From positions 62,001-126,000 of the forward strand of contig NZ_JAOTBE010000002.1 of the NCBI RefSeq assembly GCF_026162645.1: DNA of 64,000 nucleotides, in the 5' to 3' direction. Within the stretch, counting starts at the first letter, position 1. The number at the start of each line of letters is the position of its first letter. The position numbers and the translations under genes are program-made. This document shows positions 1 through 9,969 of the stretch, in pieces. Source of the DNA: Paracoccus rhizosphaerae (GTDB lineage Bacteria > Pseudomonadota > Alphaproteobacteria > Rhodobacterales > Rhodobacteraceae). The notes beneath the pieces are model-generated. The model did not search any database. It was not told the DNA's origin and saw nothing but the letters and a program-made list of their open reading frames with translations.

Positions 1-104
1 AAGAGGATGAACCCCCATGGATCGGCATCGCGGAAGAAGGCGGCTTCGTCGGGCGACAGCGTCAGCCCGCCGATCCCCCCCAGGATCGTGGCATTCGCCG
101 CCAC
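1..104 (-). CDS. nagZ: Beta-N-acetylhexosaminidase NagZ, N-terminal fragment (cut by window edge)
   Basis: Reading the minus strand from a GTG at 104-102 gives an open frame to the window edge containing ILGGIGGLTLSPDEAAFF followed by DADPWGFILF. This resembles the N-terminus of GH3 family NagZ enzymes, which remove N-acetylglucosamine from anhydro-muropeptides in the cytoplasm during cell-wall recycling. The GTG lies one base after the stop of the SPOR gene, implying translational coupling, and argS, SPOR protein, nagZ is a usual order in Rhodobacterales. Only about 34 codons are visible, so the active site is outside the window. The start is chosen by frame and coupling; an ATG at 106-104 is in another frame that soon stops. 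Confidence 0.75.
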   Translation of the reverse strand, partial: MAANATILGGIGGLTLSPDEAAFFRDADPWGFIL

Positions 105-105
105 A

Positions 106-1257
106 TCAGCCGCCGAGCGCCAGGCAGTCGGTTCCGGAGGATTGCAGCGCCGAACAGAACTGCCGCGCCTCGCTGATCGAACCGAAGCCCGCCACGCGCA
201 GGCGCCAGAAGGTGCGGCCGTTCGACTGGTGTTCCTGGATGACCGGTGCCTTTCCCGAAAACAGCGACCCGTTGCGGCCCGACAGGCGCTGCCATTCGCC
301 TTGGGCGATGTCATTGCTGTCAAAGGCGCCAACCTGCACGACCGGTCCGCTGGCCGAGCTGGCGGCGGGAGCGGGCGCAGGTGCTGGGGCTGAGGCAGGC
401 GCAGGTGCCGGGGCGGCGGCGGCCGGCGCGGGTGTCGGCGCGGCGGCGGAGGCTGCAGCAACCTGCACAACGCGCGGGCGCGGAGCCGGGCGGGGCGAGG
501 CGACCAGGATGCCGGGGTTGGCCTGAGCCTGGGCTTGTGCCAGCGCCTCGGCGATGGCGGCGGCCTGGGCGGGCTGGCCATTCTCGTCGGTGACGACTTC
601 GGTCACCGGGCCCTCGGTCGCGGGCGCGTCGATGATCGCGGCCTGATCGACCGCCTCGTCTGCCAGCGCGCGTTCGGCAGCGGCGGCGGCCTCGGCCTCG
701 GCCATGGCGCGGGCTTCGCTGTCGGAAAGGGGCATCACCGGATCTCCGGCGAAGGTCAGCGGCGTTTCCGACGGGTTCGCCGGTTCGTGCGCGGTCGCGC
801 CAAGTTCGCCCATGGCGACGTCATCCTCGGCCAGCCCCACGGCGGCGGGGGCGATGGCGACCTGGTCGATCGGCGCCGCGGCTTCGCCGCCAGCAACGGT
901 GTTGATGGCCAGGCCCGTGTGGTTCGTCAGCTCTCCGCCGGGGTTTTCGGGCGTGGTTCGGGCCTCGCCTTCGACCGCGCGGATGACAGGGACGGCGGAC
1001 ACGTCCCGCGATACCAGCTGCCAACCCCAGGCGAGCAGCACCACCATCAGCGCGACCGAGGCGACGGCGCCCACGTAATGCGTCAGCCGCGCCAGCCGTG
1101 CCGACAGGCTGTCCGGCGCGGGGCCAGCCTCGTGCCGCAGCCCGGTGCGATCCGCGTCGCGGCTGTCGGTCCAGCCCGCCTGGTCATACGAGAATTCGCG
1201 CTTCACCTTGTGACGCGAGAACACATAGCCGCCTTCGCGGAAGTCCATTACTGCCAT
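106..1257 (-). CDS. SPOR domain-containing membrane protein
   Basis: A protein of 383 residues if the ATG at 1257 is used (GTG at 1308 would give 400). It has a cytoplasmic head, one transmembrane segment (about residues 62-81, YVGAVASVALMVVLLAWGW), a long Ala/Pro/Glu-rich periplasmic stretch ending in alternating Pro-Ala runs, and a C-terminal SPOR domain (about the last 75 residues, starting near VVQVGAFDS). SPOR domains bind denuded glycan strands at the septum, so a role in division or peptidoglycan remodelling is likely, as for FtsN-type proteins; FtsN identity itself is not shown. It lies 72 bases downstream of argS (21 if the GTG start is used) and one base before nagZ, in a probable operon. 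Confidence 0.8.
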   Translation of the reverse strand: MAVMDFREGGYVFSRHKVKREFSYDQAGWTDSRDADRTGLRHEAGPAPDSLSARLARLTHYVGAVASVALMVVLLAWGWQLVSRDVSAVPVIRAVEGEARTTPENPGGELTNHTGLAINTVAGGEAAAPIDQVAIAPAAVGLAEDDVAMGELGATAHEPANPSETPLTFAGDPVMPLSDSEARAMAEAEAAAAAERALADEAVDQAAIIDAPATEGPVTEVVTDENGQPAQAAAIAEALAQAQAQANPGILVASPRPAPRPRVVQVAAASAAAPTPAPAAAAPAPAPASAPAPAPAPAASSASGPVVQVGAFDSNDIAQGEWQRLSGRNGSLFSGKAPVIQEHQSNGRTFWRLRVAGFGSISEARQFCSALQSSGTDCLALGG

Positions 1258-1329
1258 GTCTGCCTGCCTGCCGGTTGTTCCGGGTTCACTTTTGCCTGCT
1301 TCAACCACGGCCGGCAGTGGCGCTGTTGA

Positions 1330-3072
<1,743 letters not shown>

Positions 3073-3139
3073 GTGAAGCTTCCTGATTGACCCCCGCGGG
3101 TTAACGCCAGAGGTCGCCCGAGGTCAACCGAAAGCCCCC

Positions 3140-5029
3140 TCAGCTGCCAGTTTCACCCCTCTCGCGCCGTTCGCGTGCCACATCGGCGGCCTCGGCCGCC
3201 AGTTCCGGATCGGGCGCATCCGAGGGTTCGGAAAGTTCGGGCGGCAGGAACGCCGTGATCCAGTCGCCGGCCTGCACCGTCACCGGCTGGTCGGGACCGG
3301 CAAAGCGCAGCACGCCCGCCTTGGTGACTACTGCGAAGGGCTCGGCGCCGGGACGTTCGGCCTGCCAGTCGTCCATGTCGTATTCCTCGGACAGTCGCGT
3401 GCTGCGCAGCGTCCAGCCCTCGGCCAGGCGCTGGTTCACGGCCTCGAAGGTGGGGCGGCCTGCCAGGCGCTGTCCGCCCAGCTGCGCCGGCAACGCATGG
3501 CGCGAGCGGTCGCGCACGCGGCTGATCTGCCAGACGGCGTCGCGGCCCAGGTCCGGCCCCAGGTCGGTGGCGACCAGGGTGTTGTAGGCGTCGTTGTCGG
3601 ACGCGGCCAGAACGACCGGATAGGCGATGAATTCGACCTGATGCTCGGCGGCCTCGCCCAGGATGTCGCCATAGTAGGTCTGAAGCCCGGCGTTGCGGGC
3701 AGGCGTCAGGTGCTGGCGGTTCGTGTCGGCGATCAGCGTGTCGACGCCCGCTTTCTCAAGCGCCTGCGACAGCGCCACGGCGAATGGCGATCCGCCGACG
3801 ATCAAGAGGCCCGGACGCTCGGGTCCCGACAGGCCAAGCCGCCGCGCCATGGGCGCCAGGGTGAAGCCGTGGATGATCACGGTCGCCAGCACGATGATGA
3901 ATGACAGGGGCGCCAGCGTCGCGCCGTCCTCGATCCCCGCCTCGACCAGCTTGGCCCCGAAGAGGCCCGAGACCGCGACCATGACGACGCCGCGCGGCCC
4001 CGTCAGGGCGATCAGCCAGCGCTCCTTCATCGGCAGCTGCGTGCCGATCAGCGGCAGCATCACCTGCAGCGGACGCGCCAGCGCCACTGTGAATACCACG
4101 AACAGCGCGGCCCGCCAGGTCAGCTGCCCCAGGGTTGCGAAGTCCATCGATGCGGCCATCAGAACAAAGACACCCGACACCAGCAGGACCGTGGCATGTT
4201 CCTTGAAACGGTGCAGCTCGACATAGGAAGACAGCTTGGCATTCGCCAGCATCATGCCCATGATCGTCACCGCCAGAAGGCCGGTTTCATGCAGCACGCT
4301 GTCGGTGGCCGCGAAGACAGCGATGACGCTGACGAACAGCACCGGCACCTTCATGTATTCCGGCACCCAGGCCCGGGCGAAGGCCAGCGCCATGCCCTTG
4401 CCCGCGACCCAGCCCGTCACCGCCGCAAAGCCGATCCCGGTGCCCAGCAGCCAGGCCGCCGCGCCGACCGAGACGCCGGTTTCAAGGACCAGCACCACCT
4501 CGAGCACGAGAACCGCGATCAGGACGCCAATCGGGTCGTTCAGGATCGCCTCCCATTGCAGGACCTGTGCGGGGCGCGTGCGCAGGCGAGCCTGGCGCAG
4601 CATGGGCGCAATCACCGTAGGGCCGGTCACCACCATGACGCCGCCAAAGACCGCCGCCGACTGCCAGGACAGCCCGACCGCCAGCCACAGGACCAGCGCG
4701 GACAGCGCCCAGCCCAGTGGTGCGCCGACGAAGACCAGCCGCCGCACCGGCGCGCGCGCGTCGCGCAGTCGGGCATAATCCAGGGTCAGGCCGCCCTCGA
4801 ACAGGATGATGGCGACCGCCACGGCGATCAGCGGGCGATAGATCGGGCCAAGGTCGCGCTCTGGCAGGAACCAGCCCAGCACGGGGCCGACCAGCAGGCC
4901 GATGCCCAGCATCAGCACGATGGCGGGCAGCCGCATCCGCCAAGCCAGCCACTGCGCGCCCACCCCAAGGACACCCACCAGCGCCACCACCTGCACCGGG
5001 CTCAGGCCCTGAATGACTTCGCCTTCCAT
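3140..5029 (-). CDS. CPA1-type cation:proton antiporter with C-terminal RCK/TrkA domain
   Basis: A 629-residue integral inner-membrane protein. About 12 hydrophobic segments fill residues 10-400, with typical Na+/H+ exchanger stretches such as IILFEGGLTLDYARLR and ILNDPIGVLIAVLVLE (the ND pair fits the CPA1 ion-binding site) and ALTGPRGVVMVAVSGLF. After the membrane domain comes a Rossmann-like RCK_N segment (about 405-510, LLIVGGSPFAVALSQALEKA) and a TrkA_C-like tail, so gating by nucleotide is possible. Such proteins exchange Na+ or K+ for H+; the ion cannot be told from sequence. The acidic/Arg-rich C-terminus (ERRERGETGS) is probably disordered. It is divergent from the helicase gene across 243 bases. 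Confidence 0.85.
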   Translation of the reverse strand: MEGEVIQGLSPVQVVALVGVLGVGAQWLAWRMRLPAIVLMLGIGLLVGPVLGWFLPERDLGPIYRPLIAVAVAIILFEGGLTLDYARLRDARAPVRRLVFVGAPLGWALSALVLWLAVGLSWQSAAVFGGVMVVTGPTVIAPMLRQARLRTRPAQVLQWEAILNDPIGVLIAVLVLEVVLVLETGVSVGAAAWLLGTGIGFAAVTGWVAGKGMALAFARAWVPEYMKVPVLFVSVIAVFAATDSVLHETGLLAVTIMGMMLANAKLSSYVELHRFKEHATVLLVSGVFVLMAASMDFATLGQLTWRAALFVVFTVALARPLQVMLPLIGTQLPMKERWLIALTGPRGVVMVAVSGLFGAKLVEAGIEDGATLAPLSFIIVLATVIIHGFTLAPMARRLGLSGPERPGLLIVGGSPFAVALSQALEKAGVDTLIADTNRQHLTPARNAGLQTYYGDILGEAAEHQVEFIAYPVVLAASDNDAYNTLVATDLGPDLGRDAVWQISRVRDRSRHALPAQLGGQRLAGRPTFEAVNQRLAEGWTLRSTRLSEEYDMDDWQAERPGAEPFAVVTKAGVLRFAGPDQPVTVQAGDWITAFLPPELSEPSDAPDPELAAEAADVARERRERGETGS

Positions 5030-5109
5030 CCGGGCTCCTTCGCTTGCACCGTCGCTGACAAGCGCGTTCCGGGGCCAGTGGTTCCGATCAGGCCCGCCGA
5101 CGCAAAAGA

Positions 5110-5138
5110 TTGACGTGGCAACGTCTTTCGTTTAGGGA
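5110..5138 (+). promoter_or_regulatory. Candidate sigma-70 promoter for the DEAD-box helicase
   Basis: TTGACG at 5110-5115 is followed after 17 bases by TAGGGA at 5133-5138, a fair -35/-10 pair in the 243-base divergent region. It would give a 5' leader of about 130 bases before the helicase ATG at 5273. The -10 match is weak; a transcript start map would decide. Confidence 0.35.
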
Positions 5139-5272
5139 ACGCGGGCCTGCATCCGGCAGGCATGAAGGCGGGGCGTCGAAGACTGCGTCCCAACTTTGCC
5201 GCCAGGCGCAGGACGCGCGCGGCATGGAACGCATCGCGCCAGAAACCGGCGCGGCTTATTGGAAAGCCCCGA

Positions 5273-7315
5273 ATGACGAAATTCGCTGATCTGAAGCTTG
5301 ACCCCAAGGTGCTGCAGGCCGTGCACGAAGCCGGCTACGAAAGCCCGACGCCCATTCAGCAAGGCGCGATTCCGCCGGCGCTGGAAGGCCGCGACGTGCT
5401 GGGGATCGCTCAGACCGGAACGGGCAAGACGGCCAGCTTCACGCTGCCGATGATCACCCTGCTGGGTCGCGGCCGGGCGCGTGCGCGGATGCCGCGGTCG
5501 CTGGTCCTCTGCCCGACCCGCGAACTGGCCGCCCAGGTGGCCGAGAACTTCGACGTCTATGCCAGGCACACCCGGCTGACGAAGGCGCTGCTGATCGGCG
5601 GCGTCAGCTTCGGCGAACAGGACAAGCTGATCGACCGCGGCGTGGACGTGCTGATCGCCACGCCGGGCCGGCTGCTGGATCATTTCGAACGTGGCAAGCT
5701 GCTTCTGACCGGCGTGCAGATCATGGTCGTGGACGAGGCTGACCGCATGCTGGACATGGGCTTCATCCCCGATATCGAGCGGATCTTCCAGCTGACGCCC
5801 TTCACGCGCCAGACGCTGTTCTTCAGCGCCACCATGGCCCCCGAGATCGAGCGCATCACCAACACCTTCCTCCATTCGCCCGAACGGGTCGAGGTCGCCC
5901 GCCAGGCCACCGCCAGCGAGACGATCACGCAGCGCCTGATCGAGATCGCGCCGGCCCGTCGCGACGCCGCTGCCAAGCAGAAGCGCGACCTGCTGCGCGC
6001 CCTGATCGACGCCGAGGGCGAGGGGCTGACCAACGCCATCGTCTTCTGCAACCGCAAGACTGACGTTGACATCGTCGCCAAGTCGCTGGCCAAACATGGC
6101 TATGACGCCGCCCCCATCCACGGCGATCTGGACCAGAGCCAGCGGACCCGAACGCTGGAATCCTTCCGCGACGGCAAGCTGCGCCTGCTGATCGCGTCCG
6201 ACGTGGCGGCGCGGGGCCTCGACATCCCGGCGGTCAGCCACGTCTTCAACTATGACCTGCCCAGCCATGCCGAGGATTATGTCCACCGCATCGGCCGCAC
6301 GGGCCGTGCGGGTCGCCTGGGAACCGCCGTCAGCATCTCGACCCCCTCGGACGAGAAGTATCTGACAGCCATCGAAGGGCTGCTGAAGACCTCGCTGCCG
6401 CGGGCCGAGGCGCCGGCCGGCTTCACCGCCGCCGGGTCCGAGGCCGCACCGGCCGAACGCGAAGGCCGCAAGGGCGGCTCGCGCGACCGCAGCCGCCGCC
6501 GCCGCCGCGACGACGACCGGCCCGAGGTTGCCGCCGAAGCCGCGCCCGAACCCGCGCGTCCGCGCGCCGAAGCTCGGCCCGAACCCCGCCGGGAAGAGCC
6601 GCGCCGCGATGATCGTCGGGGCGACCGCCGAGATGGTCGGCGCGGGCGCGATCAGGACGGCCGCGGCCAAGACCGTGGCCAGCCGATCGTCGGCATGGGC
6701 GATCACGTCCCGCAGTTCATGCTGGTCGAGCTTCGCACCGAGCTTGCGTCATCAGAGCCCGCCGCCGACCCTGTGGCCGAAACGCAACCGCAGCCGGCGC
6801 CGGCGGAATCTGCAGCCAAGCCCGCCAGCCGCCGGTCCCGTGGTCGGCGCAAGCCCGAGGCGCCCGCCGCCGAAGCCGCGCCCGAGGTTGCGCGCCAGCC
6901 TGAAGCGGTGATCGTCGAAAAAACGCCCGCCCAGGCCGAGGCTCCGGCCGCCGAAGCGGCAGAAACCGCCGCCGAGGTCGCGTCGAAGCCCAAGCGCACG
7001 CGTCGCAAGAAGACTGACGACGCGGTTCCCGAAGCCGAAGCGCCCAAGCCAGCGCGCACCCGCCGCAAGAAGCCCGAACCCGAGGCGGCATCCGAGGAGA
7101 CGGCCGAGAAGCCCAAGCGCACCCGCCGCAAGAAGGCCGACGATGCCGCCGCCCCCGAAGCCGAGGCACCTAAGCCCGCGCGCGCCCGCCGCAAGAAGGC
7201 CGAACCCGAAGCCGCAGCCGAGGAGCCGGCCGAGAAACCCAAGCGCACCCGCCGCAAGAAGGCCGAGGCCGAGCCTGCCGCCGAACAGACGCGGGATGCC
7301 GACGCCGAGGCGTGA
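5273..7315 (+). CDS. DEAD-box ATP-dependent RNA helicase, RhlE-like, with long basic repeat tail
   Basis: A 680-residue helicase from ATG 5273 (MTKFADLKLD); an earlier in-frame ATG at 5162 would add 37 basic residues not typical of the family. Motifs in order: Q motif near 25-30 (PTPIQQ), motif I AQTGTGKT (46-53), PTRELAAQV, DEAD (154-157), SAT, and HRIGRTGRAGR. The core ends near residue 390. The last ~290 residues are low complexity: an Arg/Glu-rich block, then five alternating KP(K/A)R(T/A)RRKK units encoded at 6986-7261. Such tails bind RNA non-specifically. Likely role: RNA remodelling in ribosome assembly or mRNA decay. Its stop overlaps the lnt start by one base. Confidence 0.93.
   Translation: MTKFADLKLDPKVLQAVHEAGYESPTPIQQGAIPPALEGRDVLGIAQTGTGKTASFTLPMITLLGRGRARARMPRSLVLCPTRELAAQVAENFDVYARHTRLTKALLIGGVSFGEQDKLIDRGVDVLIATPGRLLDHFERGKLLLTGVQIMVVDEADRMLDMGFIPDIERIFQLTPFTRQTLFFSATMAPEIERITNTFLHSPERVEVARQATASETITQRLIEIAPARRDAAAKQKRDLLRALIDAEGEGLTNAIVFCNRKTDVDIVAKSLAKHGYDAAPIHGDLDQSQRTRTLESFRDGKLRLLIASDVAARGLDIPAVSHVFNYDLPSHAEDYVHRIGRTGRAGRLGTAVSISTPSDEKYLTAIEGLLKTSLPRAEAPAGFTAAGSEAAPAEREGRKGGSRDRSRRRRRDDDRPEVAAEAAPEPARPRAEARPEPRREEPRRDDRRGDRRDGRRGRDQDGRGQDRGQPIVGMGDHVPQFMLVELRTELASSEPAADPVAETQPQPAPAESAAKPASRRSRGRRKPEAPAAEAAPEVARQPEAVIVEKTPAQAEAPAAEAAETAAEVASKPKRTRRKKTDDAVPEAEAPKPARTRRKKPEPEAASEETAEKPKRTRRKKADDAAAPEAEAPKPARARRKKAEPEAAAEEPAEKPKRTRRKKAEAEPAAEQTRDADAEA
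6986..7261 (+). repeat. Coding tandem repeat of basic KP(K/A)RxRRKK units
   Basis: Five copies of a nine-residue basic motif, alternating KPKRTRRKK and KPARTRRKK/KPARARRKK, separated by 15-16-residue acidic Ala/Glu/Pro linkers. The DNA is also repetitive (cccaagcgcacccgccgc recurs), so this stretch is likely to vary in copy number between strains and to be prone to assembly collapse. Confidence 0.85.
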
Positions 7316-8862
7316 TGGCTGGCGCCGGCTCAAGCCTCTACCTGCCACGACTGACGCGCAGGGGCCGCCCGCCCCTGCGCCGACTTCTGTCTGACGCCGG
7401 ACTGGGGGCCATCGCGGCCTTGGGCCTTGCGCCTTTCGGACTCTGGGCAATAACCCCCGTCGCATTCTCCATCCTTCTGTGGCGCATGATGGCGGCCCGT
7501 CCGGGGGCGGTTTTCTGGCACGCACTGGCAGCCGGCTTCGGCTGGTTCGCGCTGGCCCTGTCCTGGATCGTCGAGCCTTTCCTGGTCGAGCCCGAAATCT
7601 ATGGCTGGATGGCGCCCTTCGCCCTGCTGCTGATGGCCCTTGGCGGAGCACTCTTCTGGGCGCTGCCGTCCTGGGCCGCCGCCGGCTTTTCCTCGGGCCG
7701 CAGCCGCCTGTTGGCCGTCGCGGCCGCCCTGATCCTGTCCGACTGGCTGAGAGGCTGGATCTTCACCGGCTTTCCCTGGGCGCTGATCGGCCATGCCTGG
7801 ATCGACACTCCGGTCGCCCAACTGGCGGCCTGGTTCGGTGCGCCGGGGCTTGGGGCGCTGACAATGGCGCTGGCGCTGCTGCCGCACCTGGCGCGACGCG
7901 GGGCCGCGACCGGCGTCGCCGCCATCCTGCCGGGTCTGGCCTTGGCGCTGCTCGTGACTGGGGCGGCCTGGGCGGCGGGCCTGTCACGATTGGCCGCGCC
8001 CGGCCCCGCCGACACCGACGTCATGCTGCGGATTGTCCAGCCCAACGCCACGCAGCACCTGAAGTGGGACCCCGAATGGTCGCAGGTCTTCTTCCAGCGG
8101 CTCATCGACCTTTCGGCCGAACCCGGCCCCCGCGATCTGGTCATCTGGCCCGAGACCGCGGTGAACTTTCTTCTGGACGAGGCCGGCGCCGTGCTGCCTG
8201 CGATGTCCGACGCCGCGGGCGCCCCGCTGGTCATGGGCATCCAGCGCCGCGATGGCAGCCGGTTCTACAACAGTTTGGCTGTCATCGGGCAAGGCGGCCG
8301 GGTCGGGCAGATCTACGACAAGTTCCATCTCGTCCCGTTTGGCGAATACATCCCCTGGGGGGATGCGCTGTCGCGGGTAGGGATAAGCGCCTTCGCCGCC
8401 CAGCAGGGGAACGGCTATTCCGCCGGCCCGGGGCCGGCGATCCTCTCGGCGCCGGGTGTTCCTGATTTCCAGCCGCTGGTCTGCTACGAGGCGATCTTCC
8501 CACAGCATCTCCGCGGCCTCGACGACCGGCCCGGCTGGCTCCTGCAGGCGACCAACGATGCCTGGTTCGGGCGCATCTCTGGCCCCTACCAGCACCTTGC
8601 CCAGGCCCGAATGCGCGCGATCGAGACGGGCCTGCCGCTGATCCGTGCCGCCAATACCGGCGTCAGCGCGGTCGTCGATTCCCGCGGCACGATCCGCGAC
8701 AGCCTTGATTTGAACACGCAGGGCAAGATCGACGCGCGACTGCCGAGCGCCCTGCCGCCGACGCCGTGGATGCGCTGGGGCAACATTCCGGTCGTGACAG
8801 CGCTGACCCTGATCCTGCTGATCATCGGTCTTGCACGCCGCCCGGTCCTGCGTCGGTCCTGA
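7315..8862 (+). CDS. lnt: Apolipoprotein N-acyltransferase
   Basis: A 515-residue inner-membrane enzyme that transfers the third acyl chain from phospholipid to the N-terminal Cys of lipoproteins. The first ~220 residues hold several hydrophobic helices (for example ALIGHAWIDTPVAQLAAWFG); the C-terminal nitrilase domain faces the periplasm. The catalytic triad is visible as Glu280 (VIWPETAVNF), Lys336 (YDKFHLVPFGEYIP) and Cys390 (LVCYEAIFP). The ATG at 7315 overlaps the helicase stop (TGATG); an in-frame GTG one codon upstream is less likely. Length and motifs match bacterial Lnt. Confidence 0.95.
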   Translation: MAGAGSSLYLPRLTRRGRPPLRRLLSDAGLGAIAALGLAPFGLWAITPVAFSILLWRMMAARPGAVFWHALAAGFGWFALALSWIVEPFLVEPEIYGWMAPFALLLMALGGALFWALPSWAAAGFSSGRSRLLAVAAALILSDWLRGWIFTGFPWALIGHAWIDTPVAQLAAWFGAPGLGALTMALALLPHLARRGAATGVAAILPGLALALLVTGAAWAAGLSRLAAPGPADTDVMLRIVQPNATQHLKWDPEWSQVFFQRLIDLSAEPGPRDLVIWPETAVNFLLDEAGAVLPAMSDAAGAPLVMGIQRRDGSRFYNSLAVIGQGGRVGQIYDKFHLVPFGEYIPWGDALSRVGISAFAAQQGNGYSAGPGPAILSAPGVPDFQPLVCYEAIFPQHLRGLDDRPGWLLQATNDAWFGRISGPYQHLAQARMRAIETGLPLIRAANTGVSAVVDSRGTIRDSLDLNTQGKIDARLPSALPPTPWMRWGNIPVVTALTLILLIIGLARRPVLRRS

Positions 8863-8906
8863 AATATCCGCCGGGGAGTCGCGCAGCGACGGGGGCGGCA
8901 GCCCCC
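8863..8906 (-). repeat. Intergenic hairpin repeat, copy near lnt/J-protein ends
   Basis: Read on the minus strand: hairpin GGGGGC-TGCC-GCCCCC, second hairpin GTCGC-TGC-GCGACT, then CCCCGGCGGATATTTC, which abuts the lnt stop codon. The architecture equals the recJ-leader copy at 10941-11005, where CCCC..GGGTAcTTGG follows the same two hairpins. It lies between convergent genes and may serve as terminator for both. Confidence 0.6.
8891..8906 (+). terminator. Hairpin terminator of lnt
   Basis: GGGGGC (8891-8896), loop GGCA, GCCCCC (8901-8906), followed by TTGCCCTTGTCCC. It lies 28 bases after the lnt stop and 19 bases beyond the stop of the opposing J-domain gene, so it can act on both strands. 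The T-tract is poor. Confidence 0.5.
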
Positions 8907-8925
8907 TTGCCCTTGTCCCAGCGGA

Positions 8926-9555
8926 TCAATCGCGGATGAATCGGCTGTCCTTGATCTGATCCCAGGCCCAGACCACCTCCGACAGGCGATCCTCGTCCGA
9001 CCGGTCGCCGCCGTTCATGTCGGGATGCAGGTCCTTGACCAGCGACTTGTACTGCTTGCGGATTTCCGTGCGCGTCCAGCTGTCCTTCGCCTCGAGGATG
9101 TCCAGCGCCCGACGCTCGGTCGGGGGCAGCTTGCGGGCCGCCGACTGGGCGCGGGCCTCGGGCGCGGTGCCGTTTGCGCCCAGGATTTCCAGCGGGTCGC
9201 TGACCCCGTGACGGGCCCACTTGTCCTCCTGGGCCGACTTGCCGAAGGGCTTGGTCGGACGTTCCCAAACCGTGGCGTTGTCGATGAACTGCTGGAACTC
9301 TTCCTCGGACTGGCCCTGGAAATAGTTCCAGTTCGCATTGTATTCGCGCACGTGTTCCTTGCAGAACCAGAAATAGTCATCAAGGTTGCGAGGGTTCTTG
9401 GGTGCGCGGTACTGGCCGGGCTCGTTGCAGCCCTCGCGTTCGCAGATGCGGGTCGATGTCTCGAAGGCGCCGGACATCCCGCGCCGCCCCTTGGTCTTGC
9501 GCTTCTTGTCCTTGGCGGCGGAAATGTCGAAACCGAACGGGTCGTTCTTGCTCAT
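8926..9555 (-). CDS. J-domain (DnaJ-like) protein
   Basis: A 209-residue cytoplasmic protein. The C-terminal ~70 residues form a J domain with the HPD motif (VKDLHPDMNGG), which stimulates Hsp70 (DnaK) ATPase. There is no Gly/Phe region or full DnaJ zinc domain, so it is not canonical DnaJ; a small Cys pair lies near the N-terminus (CEREGCNEPG) and a FCKEH motif in the middle. Related proteins next to bolA are common in alphaproteobacteria; their client is unknown to me. Divergent from bolA with an 81-base gap. Confidence 0.85.
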   Translation of the reverse strand: MSKNDPFGFDISAAKDKKRKTKGRRGMSGAFETSTRICEREGCNEPGQYRAPKNPRNLDDYFWFCKEHVREYNANWNYFQGQSEEEFQQFIDNATVWERPTKPFGKSAQEDKWARHGVSDPLEILGANGTAPEARAQSAARKLPPTERRALDILEAKDSWTRTEIRKQYKSLVKDLHPDMNGGDRSDEDRLSEVVWAWDQIKDSRFIRD

Positions 9556-9636
9556 GGAGGGGCACCTTTGCGACTCGGAGGCGGCAGTTTAGGGTATTTG
9601 GCGGCACATGAAAGGCCTTGACGAAAGGATGACCGG

Positions 9637-9888
9637 ATGATCGCCGACAAGATGCGCACTAGACTGGCCGCCCTGCGCCCCACCACGCTGGAGATTCGTG
9701 ACGACAGCGAAAGCCACCGCGGGCATGCAGGCTTTCGTGAGGGCGGAGAGAGCCATTTCCATATCCGCATCGCCTCGCCCATGTTCAAGGGGATGTCGCG
9801 GCTGCAGCAGCACCGTCTGGTCCATGCCACGCTTGGCGACATCGTGCCGCAGATCCATGCTCTGTCGCTGGATTTGTCTGAAAGCTGA
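9637..9888 (+). CDS. BolA family protein
   Basis: An 83-residue protein whose fold elements match BolA: ESHRGHAGFREGGESHFHIRIASPMF then LVHATLGDIVP. BolA-type proteins pair with monothiol glutaredoxins through a shared [2Fe-2S] cluster bound in part by a conserved His (here in SHFHIRI or RLVHATL), and act in iron-sulfur trafficking and stress. ATG 9637 follows GGATGACCGG weakly. It is divergent from the J-domain gene and 81 bases upstream of glpX. Confidence 0.9.
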   Translation: MIADKMRTRLAALRPTTLEIRDDSESHRGHAGFREGGESHFHIRIASPMFKGMSRLQQHRLVHATLGDIVPQIHALSLDLSES

Positions 9889-9969
9889 CGCGTTAGCGCC
9901 GTCACCCTTGCCGCCCCCTTTCCGGCCCCCTAAGACACCGATGAAGGCAAGGAGAGAGGGACCAGCCAC

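Noticed and set aside
5132-6706. 524-codon open frame antisense to the helicase
   Set aside because: The helicase motifs are all in the plus frame; the antisense protein is Gly/Ala/Arg-rich without motifs.
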